From an uncultured Pseudomonadota bacterium (GTDB lineage: Bacteria > Pseudomonadota > Gammaproteobacteria > Steroidobacterales > Steroidobacteraceae): a DNA stretch of 43,208 nt. Made by a program: the position numbers and the translations under genes. The stretch spans positions 1 through 43,208 of the forward strand of contig CAIYLH010000002.1 in the NCBI GenBank assembly GCA_903927005.1. The letters run 5' to 3'. Of the stretch, positions 33,925 through 40,766 are shown one piece after another. A model generated the notes under the pieces. That model worked only from the letters and a program-made list of their open reading frames with translations, was not told the DNA's origin and did no database searches. Position 1 is the first letter of the stretch. Every line of letters starts with the position of its first letter.

Positions 33925-34537
33925 GCGGGAGATCGCGCCCACCCGCATCGCGCTGCTGGAGCTACTCGACGAGCGGCGGCTGGTCCGCGAGGGCTACGAG
34001 TTGCTCGACGAGCGGCGCATGCTGCTCGCGGCCAGGATCCTGCGCGGCCTGCAGGACCTTGAGCGGCAGCGCAGCGAGCTTGCCGCGCACTGGGATAGGC
34101 TACTGCAGCGGCTACGGGAGGCGCTGGGCGCTCACGGCCTGAACGACCTTGAGGCGTGGCCACCTGCAACGCTAAATGTCGTCCTGACGCGTCGCGTCGA
34201 GTCGGTGCTGGGCGTCGAGATCACTTCCGCGGCGATACAGACCGAAGTGGGCTCAGCGGCATGGCCCGCAGTATCCAGCAGCAGCGCGATCCAGGCTTGC
34301 ATCGATACAGTGCCCCCACTACTAACAGTAGCTGCCTCGCTGGCGGCACTGGAAAGCTCCTTGCTGCGTCTCGCGGAGGAGTACTTACGCACCGAGCGGC
34401 GCACCCGCGCGATCGAAAACGTGCTGCTGCCGGAACTTGAGACTGACCTTCGCAACGTCGAGGCCGCGCTCGAGGGCCTGGATCAGGAAGAGGTGGTGCG
34501 AGTGCACTCCCTGCGCACCTCCGGTTGGGGACAGTAG
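33908..34537 (+). CDS. atpD: V/A-type ATPase subunit D (central rotor)
   Basis: A 209-residue helical rotor shaft. APTRIALLELLDERRLVREGYELLD and the C-terminal EYLRTERRTRAIENVLLPEL are typical of subunit D; the latter contains the conserved TxxRxxAIENVLLP-like block. ATG 33908 overlaps subunit B by 17 bp; a GTG at 33917 is an alternative. It is the last gene of the operon. An inverted repeat (34559-34588) follows. Confidence 0.92.
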   Translation: MTAVPEREIAPTRIALLELLDERRLVREGYELLDERRMLLAARILRGLQDLERQRSELAAHWDRLLQRLREALGAHGLNDLEAWPPATLNVVLTRRVESVLGVEITSAAIQTEVGSAAWPAVSSSSAIQACIDTVPPLLTVAASLAALESSLLRLAEEYLRTERRTRAIENVLLPELETDLRNVEAALEGLDQEEVVRVHSLRTSGWGQ

Positions 34538-34558
34538 CGGCTGACTTTTAGCTCCGGA

Positions 34559-34588
34559 AGCGACTGAAACGCTGTCCCTCTAGTCGCT
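34559..34588 (+). terminator. Inverted repeat after the ATPase operon
   Basis: AGCGACT (34559-34565) and AGTCGCT (34582-34588) are perfect 7-bp arms around a 16-base loop, 21 bp past the subunit D stop. There is no T-run, so it is only a possible terminator. Confidence 0.35.
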
Positions 34589-34725
34589 GCGCCCACGGCG
34601 ATGTTGGGCTCCTCCATGACTGCCCGCCATTGCCTTTGATTAGGCGTGCCGGCGCCGCCGACCGGCCATGCCGGGCGAGAGCAGCTCTCTGCGCCTGCCT
34701 AGGACGAGGCTTGCGTTAATGCCAA

Positions 34726-34750
34726 TTTTGTATACGATATCCGATATTCA
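34726..34750 (+). promoter_or_regulatory. Candidate GntR operator before the DapA-like gene
   Basis: An AT-rich island in a GC-rich setting, with the palindromes GTATAC and GATATC and the direct repeat CGATAT (34735-34740 and 34742-34747). It ends 2 bp before AGGAG (34753-34757) and 14 bp before ATG 34765. FCD-type GntR proteins often bind such TTGTATAC-like sites, and a GntR gene is next in the operon. Binding is inferred. Confidence 0.5.
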
Positions 34751-34764
34751 ACAGGAGTCACCCC

Positions 34765-35679
34765 ATGTCGATCCACTGGAAAGGCGTATTCCCGGCCGTC
34801 ACCACGCAGCTGACCGCCAGCCTTGCGATCGATCTGGAAATGACCCAGCGCACGGTCGACAACCTCGTCCGCGACGGCATCAACGGCGTGATCGCGCTCG
34901 GTACGGTGGGCGAGAACAACTCGTTCGACTTCGATGAAAAGGTCTCGGTGCTGACCGCGATCGTCGAGGTGGTCGCCGGCCGCGTGCCAGTACTGACGGG
35001 TGTCTCGGAATACGACACGCGTCGTGCGATCCGCTACACGCAGGCGGCCGAAAAGGCCGGCGCAGACGGGCTCATGCTGCTGCCGCCGATGGTGTACGTG
35101 CCGAAGTCACATGAACTGACCGCGCACTTCCTTGGCGTAGCGCAGAATACCTCGCTGCCAATCATGCTGTACAACAACCCGCCGGCGTACCGCACCGTGA
35201 TCGGCAACGACGTGCTCACGGCACTTGCACCGATCAAGAACATCGTCGCACTGAAGGAGTCTGCACCCGACACACGCCGGTTCACGGACCTGCTCAATGC
35301 GTTCGGTGAACGCTTCACGCTGTTTGCCGGGCTCGACGACGTCGCCCTCGAAGGGCTCTATCTGGGCGCGAAGGGTTGGGTCTCGGGCCTGACCAACGCA
35401 TTCCCGAAGGAATCCGTCGAACTGGTCGCGGCCTTCAATCGCGGCGATCACGCGAAGGCGCTGGAAATCTACCGCTGGTTCATGCCGCTGCTGCACCTCG
35501 ACGCCGACCACGATCTGGTGCAGTCGATCAAGCTCGCCGAACAGGTCATGGGCCGCGGCTCCGAGCGCGTACTGCCGCCGCGCTTCCCGCTGCTCGGCGA
35601 GCGTCGCGCGGAGGTGATCGCGATGGTCGAGAAGGCCGCGGCAACCCGGCCGTCGCTGACTCCCAGCAAGACCCCCTAA
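34765..35679 (+). CDS. DapA/NAL-superfamily lyase
   Basis: A 304-residue TIM-barrel aldolase of the dihydrodipicolinate synthase / N-acetylneuraminate lyase superfamily. The Schiff-base lysine is K164 in ALKES, the active-site Tyr is Y136 in LYNNPP, and the pyruvate-binding loop is GTVGENN (46-52). A Val replaces the second Thr of the GTTGE found in true DapA, so lysine biosynthesis is unlikely. The GntR regulator and secreted peptidase follow in the same operon, pointing to a catabolic role, perhaps of a hydroxy-keto acid such as a hydroxyproline product. That substrate is speculative. AGGAG lies 7 bp before the ATG. Confidence 0.88.
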   Translation: MSIHWKGVFPAVTTQLTASLAIDLEMTQRTVDNLVRDGINGVIALGTVGENNSFDFDEKVSVLTAIVEVVAGRVPVLTGVSEYDTRRAIRYTQAAEKAGADGLMLLPPMVYVPKSHELTAHFLGVAQNTSLPIMLYNNPPAYRTVIGNDVLTALAPIKNIVALKESAPDTRRFTDLLNAFGERFTLFAGLDDVALEGLYLGAKGWVSGLTNAFPKESVELVAAFNRGDHAKALEIYRWFMPLLHLDADHDLVQSIKLAEQVMGRGSERVLPPRFPLLGERRAEVIAMVEKAAATRPSLTPSKTP

Positions 35680-35704
35680 AAGCAGCTGCGCTGGCCGACC
35701 GCCC

Positions 35705-36379
35705 ATGAGCATCGTCGTGCGCACGCTCGCCGAGCGCGTCTTCGAGATCGTCCGTGAAAGGATCGCCAAGGGCGACCTCGCCGGCGACGAGCCAATCCGT
35801 CAGGACGCGCTCGCCGGCGAACTGGGGATCAGCAAGATTCCCGTGCGCGAAGCGCTCGGCCGGCTTGAGCAGGAAGGCCTGCTGGTCAGCCATGCGAACC
35901 GGGGCTACGTTGTCCAGTCCATGTCTAGCGAACAAGCGGACGAAATCTTCGCGCTACGGCTGAGCATCGAGCCGCGTGCCGCGGCTTGCGCGGCCCGCGC
36001 TGCGACCGAACCTGAACGCAAGCGCGCGCGCGACGCCTTCGATGCGCTTGAGAACGCCGCCGAGCGCAACCTTGCCGATGTCGCCGTCAAGAATCGCGAT
36101 TTCCACACGCAGCTGGTGCGCCCTGGTGGGCGGTTGCTGACGACGCAACTAGTGGAGCGACTGGCGATCCTCGCAGAGCGCTACGTCGTCGCGCACCTTA
36201 AGCCTGCCGGCCGTGACGCGCGGGCCCACCTGGAGCACCGCGCACTGCTGGAGGCGTGGCTCGACCGCGACGAGAAGCGCGTCGAGTCCCTGCTCGCTTT
36301 CCATATCGAAGGCACCCTCCACGACCTGCGCACCCAGTTCGCCGTTCACCCCTGCCCTCTCTCGGCAGGCATTGCATGA
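35705..36379 (+). CDS. GntR-family (FadR/FCD) transcriptional regulator
   Basis: A 224-residue regulator. The N-terminal winged helix contains IRQDALAGELGISKIPVREALGRLEQEGLL, cut here by its GISKIPVREAL recognition helix, and ends in the wing HANRGYVVQ. The C-terminal FCD domain supplies likely metal-binding histidines in DFHTQLVR, EHRALLEAW and FHIEGTLHDL. It likely senses a small organic acid and controls this operon through the motif at 34726-34750. ATG 35705 lies 25 bp after the lyase stop. Confidence 0.92.
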   Translation: MSIVVRTLAERVFEIVRERIAKGDLAGDEPIRQDALAGELGISKIPVREALGRLEQEGLLVSHANRGYVVQSMSSEQADEIFALRLSIEPRAAACAARAATEPERKRARDAFDALENAAERNLADVAVKNRDFHTQLVRPGGRLLTTQLVERLAILAERYVVAHLKPAGRDARAHLEHRALLEAWLDRDEKRVESLLAFHIEGTLHDLRTQFAVHPCPLSAGIA

Positions 36380-36425
36380 TGCATCCCGCCGTCGTCTAAT
36401 CGTCCACCCTCCCTCGGAGATCGAC

Positions 36426-37850
36426 ATGAAGCGCCTACTCGCTCTCGCCGCCTCGCTAGTCACCCTCACGGTGACCGCGGCACCACCCCAGGACACACCA
36501 GCCGGCGAACAGCGCTTCCGCTCGCTCTACAAGGAACTGGTAGAAACGAATACCACCCTGTCAGCCGGCAGCTGCACGCTGGCCGCCGAACGGATGGCTG
36601 CGCGGCTGAAAGGCGCCGGTTTCCCGGACAGCGACCTGCACCTGTACGTCGCGCCGGATCACCCTAAGGAAGGCGGCCTCGTCGCCGTGTACCCGGGCCG
36701 CGACCCCGCCCAGAAGGCGGTGCTGCTAATGGCCCACATCGACGTCGTCGAGGCCAAGCGCGAGGACTGGACGCGTGACCCGTTCACGCTGGTGGAGGAA
36801 AACGGCTCGTTCTACGCCCGCGGCGCCTCCGACGACAAGGCGGAGGCGGCGATCTGGGTGGACTTGCTGATCCGCTATCGCAGCGAGCACTACGTACCGC
36901 GCCGCACGCTGAAGGTCGCGCTGACCTGCGGCGAGGAAACCTCCGGCGCGCTCAACGGTGCCGAGTGGCTCACCAAGAACCGCCGCGAGCTGATCGACGC
37001 GGCTTTCGCCATCAACGAGGGCGCCGCCGGCGAGCTGGACGCGGCCGGAAATCGCGTCTCGCTCGATGTAGAGGCAGGCGAGAAGTTCCCGCAGAACTAC
37101 CAGCTCGAAGTGACGAACCCCGGCGGTCACAGCTCACGCCCCGTCAAGGACAACGCGATCTACCGGCTGGCCGCGGCACTGACGAAGATCGGCGCGTACG
37201 ACTTCCCACCGCAGTTCAACGACGCCAATCGCGCCTACTTCACCGGCATGGCGAAGATCCAGGCCGGCAAGGGCGAGACGGCCGTTGCGAACGCGATGAA
37301 CGGCTTTCTGAAAGATCCGGCCGACACCAGCTCGATCGCCGTGGTCGCCGCCAAGGACCCCAGCTGGAATGCGACGCTGCGCACTACTTGCGTGGCGACG
37401 CTGCTGGATGCGGGGCACGCGACCAACGCGCTGCCGCAGCGCGCGCGAGCGACGGTCAACTGCCGTATTTTCCCGGGCGTCACGCCGGAGACTGTCCGCA
37501 CCAAGCTCGCCGAGCTTGCCGGCGACCCGGCCGTCAAGGTGACGACGCAGGAAACGCGCGGCCCCACCTCGGCGGCGCCGCCGCTGACGGCCGCGATCCT
37601 TGGGCCGATTCAGAAGCTGACCAACGAGTTCTGGCCCGGCGTGCCGGTGCTGCCCATCCTGCAGGCCGGCGCAACGGACGGCGAGTTCACCAACGCCGTA
37701 GGCATCCCGACCTACGGCATCGAACCGATCTTCGTCGGCCCGGACCTGGGCCATATCCATGGCCTGAACGAGTATATCGGCGTGAAGTCGTTACTCGAAG
37801 GTCGCGAGTTTTTGTATCGGCTGATCAAGATCTACGCTGACCAGAAATAG
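36426..37850 (+). CDS. Secreted M20-family metallopeptidase
   Basis: A 474-residue dizinc peptidase with a signal peptide (MKRLLALAASLVTLTVTAA), so it acts in the periplasm. M20 motifs are LLMAHIDVVEA (His/Asp), GASDDKAEAA (bridging Asp), TCGEETSGALNG (catalytic Glu pair) and GHIHGLNEYIG near the end (last His). The dimerisation lid shows NPGGHSSRPVKDN. It probably hydrolyses a dipeptide or N-acyl amino acid whose product feeds the DapA-like enzyme. CTCGGAG precedes ATG 36426. The open frame extends into gntR but without support. Confidence 0.92.
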   Translation: MKRLLALAASLVTLTVTAAPPQDTPAGEQRFRSLYKELVETNTTLSAGSCTLAAERMAARLKGAGFPDSDLHLYVAPDHPKEGGLVAVYPGRDPAQKAVLLMAHIDVVEAKREDWTRDPFTLVEENGSFYARGASDDKAEAAIWVDLLIRYRSEHYVPRRTLKVALTCGEETSGALNGAEWLTKNRRELIDAAFAINEGAAGELDAAGNRVSLDVEAGEKFPQNYQLEVTNPGGHSSRPVKDNAIYRLAAALTKIGAYDFPPQFNDANRAYFTGMAKIQAGKGETAVANAMNGFLKDPADTSSIAVVAAKDPSWNATLRTTCVATLLDAGHATNALPQRARATVNCRIFPGVTPETVRTKLAELAGDPAVKVTTQETRGPTSAAPPLTAAILGPIQKLTNEFWPGVPVLPILQAGATDGEFTNAVGIPTYGIEPIFVGPDLGHIHGLNEYIGVKSLLEGREFLYRLIKIYADQK

Positions 37851-37873
37851 ATCGAGCGCCCAAGCGGGGCGTA

Positions 37874-39052
37874 TCAGGCCCGGCGTCCCCCTCGACGGGG
37901 GCGTCGGCGCCCATCGTACGTATCCCACGCCTCATCGTCGTCAAGACTGTCGGCACGGACACGCTCGAGGCTGCCCTTCAGCACGCGGACGTCCTGCAGC
38001 GCCTTGAGGTCCTCTTCGACCTCGCGCAAGACGCCCTTCAAATCACGAATATCGTTTTCCAGCGCTCTATAGACAACGTCAGGCGTCAGCTTGCGTGGCG
38101 CCGAGCCGCCAAACGCGACCGTGAACGGCTGGATCAGCTCGCCGATCTCCTCCGCCATGCCGCGCGACTGCTCCTCCAGAACGTGGATGTAGTGGCGTAA
38201 CTGTTCCTCGGCGAGCCCCGCAAACGAGGACGTATCCAATTGCTCCAGACGTAACTGCAACTCCAGCAGAGCGAGGAGGTTCGCGTCCTTGTAGGCCTGG
38301 TTAACCTCCTTCATCAGCTCAGTCTTGCGCGCCCGTTCTTCAGGGTCCGGCTCGCGGTCCGGATGCAGCTCGCTGGCGAGCTTGCGGAAGGCATTTCGGA
38401 CCGCACGGGTGCCCCCTTCAGCCACTTCCGCCTTGGCCGCTTCCCGCTTCTTCGCCCGCGCGCCCTTTGGCGCCTCCGGGTCCACATCGGGCTGCCCTTC
38501 CGCGGCGACCCCACGCAGCTGATCCTTAAGCCACTGCGCGAGCTCGTCGGGATCGTCGCTGCCGTCATAGGCCGCTACGTCGATGCCAAACTCCTCACTC
38601 GCCAGCGCACGCATCTCGTCCAGGCGCCCGAGCTTGCGGTCCTGGTAACTCACCTCGGCATACTTGTCGTGGATCCGAATCAGTTCGGTATCTTCGGACT
38701 CGCCAAGCAGCTCGGCCAGCATGAAACGCAGAATTTCCCGGACCTTGTCGCGCTCTCGCTTGCCGAGCTCGCGGCCATCCATCGCCCGGTCCAGCAGCGT
38801 CACCATCGAGACTCGCCGCTCGCGCAAGCGCTTCGCCAGTGGCTGATAATCCGCCGCGAGCTTGCGCTGGTAGTGCTCCCGAAAGAGCTGCCAGCGCTGC
38901 AGCTCGCCGCGCTGCTGGGTCAGCTGCTCGACGATCTTGTTGAATTTACGCTGCAGGCGGCTCGGCGGCCGCGCGTCGGCGGGAACGACCTTCAGTGCCA
39001 GCGTGACAGCAGCCGCCTCGGCGGCGGGATCGACAGGGGAATGGCTTTTCAT
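37874..39052 (-). CDS. J-domain (DnaJ-like) co-chaperone
   Basis: A 392-residue, highly charged, largely helical protein. The J-domain lies unusually far inside: FRKLASELHPDREPDPEERA carries HPD at 230-232, followed by LMKEVNQAYKDANLLALLEL. The first 180 residues are coiled-coil-rich, and 186-215 form a Pro/Ala/Lys linker. The C-terminus is Arg/Gly-rich (GRRRPRRGGRR). No zinc-finger or substrate-binding DnaJ domains follow. It would stimulate DnaK on unknown clients. It converges with the M20 gene with 23 bp between stops. Confidence 0.85.
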   Translation of the reverse strand: MKSHSPVDPAAEAAAVTLALKVVPADARPPSRLQRKFNKIVEQLTQQRGELQRWQLFREHYQRKLAADYQPLAKRLRERRVSMVTLLDRAMDGRELGKRERDKVREILRFMLAELLGESEDTELIRIHDKYAEVSYQDRKLGRLDEMRALASEEFGIDVAAYDGSDDPDELAQWLKDQLRGVAAEGQPDVDPEAPKGARAKKREAAKAEVAEGGTRAVRNAFRKLASELHPDREPDPEERARKTELMKEVNQAYKDANLLALLELQLRLEQLDTSSFAGLAEEQLRHYIHVLEEQSRGMAEEIGELIQPFTVAFGGSAPRKLTPDVVYRALENDIRDLKGVLREVEEDLKALQDVRVLKGSLERVRADSLDDDEAWDTYDGRRRPRRGGRRA

Positions 39053-39268
39053 CGGGCTCCGTCACCACGAGCGTGGCGCCCGGCAACGGACGTATTGTGC
39101 ACGGGCGCGGGGTGCAGCAGGTCACGATCTGCGCCGGCCCGCCTAACCCCCGCCTCCGTCAGCAGCTCTAGCGCAGGCTTGCCCGGGGCTCAGCCGCGTC
39201 TCTAGTTCGGGACCAACGCGGCCAATCCGCGACTTGTGCGGACCCGGATACCGACAGAAATGTCGCTT

Positions 39269-39721
39269 TTAACTACTGCTAATGATCGCCATGCCAATGT
39301 CGCCCTCGGCATGAATTCCCGCGAGATCCCGATGCACGATGCGCCAGCCGGCGGCGGTACGCTCAAGATCGTCGCGGTATTCGCCCCAGACTGTCATCTT
39401 TTGGCCTTCAAACTTACCCTTGCCGGCGTGGATCGCCTGCAGGTAGCACTTTGCCTTGGCCTTCGATCCATTGACGTCGATCATGAAGTTTGCCAACAGG
39501 TGCTGCGTGGCGCCGGCCTGCCCGAGTACCGAGCTAATCAATGCGACGATCGCGGCACGGCCATCGAAATTTCCGATGCCCTGGAAGTGGGCAGTCGCAC
39601 CCTCGGTGAACACTCCGTCAAGCGCCGCCCAATCGCCTGCATCCAGCGAGAACGCATACAGGTTCAGAACCCGTTCAATGCGGGCCACTTCGAGCAGCGT
39701 CTCCATGTTCAGATCCGACAC
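39269..39721 (-). CDS. SnoaL-like / NTF2-fold protein
   Basis: A 150-residue intact SnoaL-like protein. RIERVLNLYAFSLDAGDWAALDGVFTEGATAHFQG is the N-terminal helix block (split by the family Tyr and Asp), and WRIVHRDLAG is the closing strand. The start is GTG 39721, 7 bp after GGAGGT. It follows the SDR by 59 bp on the same strand, so they form a pair. Such proteins often act as isomerase, dehydratase or cyclase on polyketide or steroid-like rings. The substrate is unknown. Confidence 0.85.
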   Translation of the reverse strand: MSDLNMETLLEVARIERVLNLYAFSLDAGDWAALDGVFTEGATAHFQGIGNFDGRAAIVALISSVLGQAGATQHLLANFMIDVNGSKAKAKCYLQAIHAGKGKFEGQKMTVWGEYRDDLERTAAGWRIVHRDLAGIHAEGDIGMAIISSS

Positions 39722-39780
39722 TTTTTCTACCTCCGCTAATTTAGTTACGTCTGGCGGCTATACCGCCGACCTGATTCGCC

Positions 39781-40611
39781 TCAGAGTCCCTTGCGGCCAG
39801 ACTCCCGGATCATTGGCTGGTATTCACTGAAATGTGGCTTGTTGGCGGTCGCACCGATCGTGGTGCCAGCATCCGTCGTCAGCGTGTGCCCGGTCGTATA
39901 GCCGGATTCGTCGCTGGCAAGCCATAGAGCCGCGTTGGCGACGTCTTCCGCCAAGCCGGGGCGCCCCTTCAAGGGTGAAACGCTCGCGAGGATCGCCTTC
40001 GCCTCCTCGATCTTATCCGGGCTGCCGGTCAGCACGCTCGCCACCATTGGCGTAGCCATGCTCGCTGCCGCAATCGCGTTGACCCTAATTCCGTAGTGAC
40101 AAAGCTCCGCGCCAACATTCTTGGTCATGCCGACGACCGCGTGCTTGGCCGCGGCATACGCGTGCGGGCCGAGCCCGCCCATCAACCCAGCGGTACTCGC
40201 CATGCTAATGATGCTTCCGCTGCCTTGTGGCTTCATGACGCGCGCCGCATGCTTCATGCCGTAGAAGACGCCGTCCAGCAGAATGGCCATGGTCGCCTTC
40301 CACTCGGCCGCAGGCGTCGTTTCGATAGGCCCTACGGCCCCAACGATGCCGGCGTTGTTGAACATGATATCGAGCTTGCCGAAGCGGCTCACGGCAAGGT
40401 CCACCAGCGCCGCGACCTGATCTTCGCTCGTCACATCACACACCGCGACAGCGACTGCATCGCCAAACTGCCTGGCGAACGCCTCAGCCGGACCCCGCTG
40501 GATGTCGCCGATCACTACGCGACAACCCTCGTCGACGAAACGTCGCACGCTCGCTGCACCGATACCCATCGCACCGCCAGTAATGACGGCCACTTTGTCT
40601 TTAAGACGCAT
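39781..40611 (-). CDS. SDR-family oxidoreductase (NAD-type)
   Basis: A 276-residue classical SDR. TGGAMGIG (11-18) binds the cofactor, D36 after the second strand predicts NAD(H), NNAG is at 85-88, and YAAAK gives Y152 and K156. The late TTDAGTTIG loop and a C-terminal extension (PHFSEYQPMIRESGRKGL) are common in cyclohexanol or steroid dehydrogenase-like members. It is paired with the SnoaL gene. A TonB receptor lies upstream, but a hairpin (40730-40758) probably separates them. Confidence 0.9.
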   Translation of the reverse strand: MRLKDKVAVITGGAMGIGAASVRRFVDEGCRVVIGDIQRGPAEAFARQFGDAVAVAVCDVTSEDQVAALVDLAVSRFGKLDIMFNNAGIVGAVGPIETTPAAEWKATMAILLDGVFYGMKHAARVMKPQGSGSIISMASTAGLMGGLGPHAYAAAKHAVVGMTKNVGAELCHYGIRVNAIAAASMATPMVASVLTGSPDKIEEAKAILASVSPLKGRPGLAEDVANAALWLASDESGYTTGHTLTTDAGTTIGATANKPHFSEYQPMIRESGRKGL

Positions 40612-40729
40612 CTGTAGGAACTCCGTGGGATCGAACCAACTTGCGGGCGATCCTACCTATATCGCGATCGAAGCACGACCGGGCGTGACCGAACAAGTCG
40701 CGCCCGCGCAGCCCGCATGCGAGGCGAGG

Positions 40730-40758
40730 GTGGGGCCGGGCGTCTTGCCTGGCCCCAC
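40730..40758 (-). terminator. Strong hairpin after the TonB-receptor gene
   Basis: GTGGGGCCGGGC (40730-40741) and GCCTGGCCCCAC (40747-40758) form a 12-position stem with one mismatch and a 5-base loop. It begins 8 bp past the minus-strand stop at 40767. No T-run follows, so it is either a Rho-assisted terminator or a stabilising 3' stem. Confidence 0.5.
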
Positions 40759-40766
40759 CGGATACC

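Noticed and set aside
34765-35679. True dihydrodipicolinate synthase (dapA)
   Set aside because: The loop is GTVGE rather than GTTGE, and the operon context is catabolic.
37856-37871. CGCCC/GGGCG pairing between the M20 and J-domain genes
   Set aside because: Five base pairs only and no T-run.
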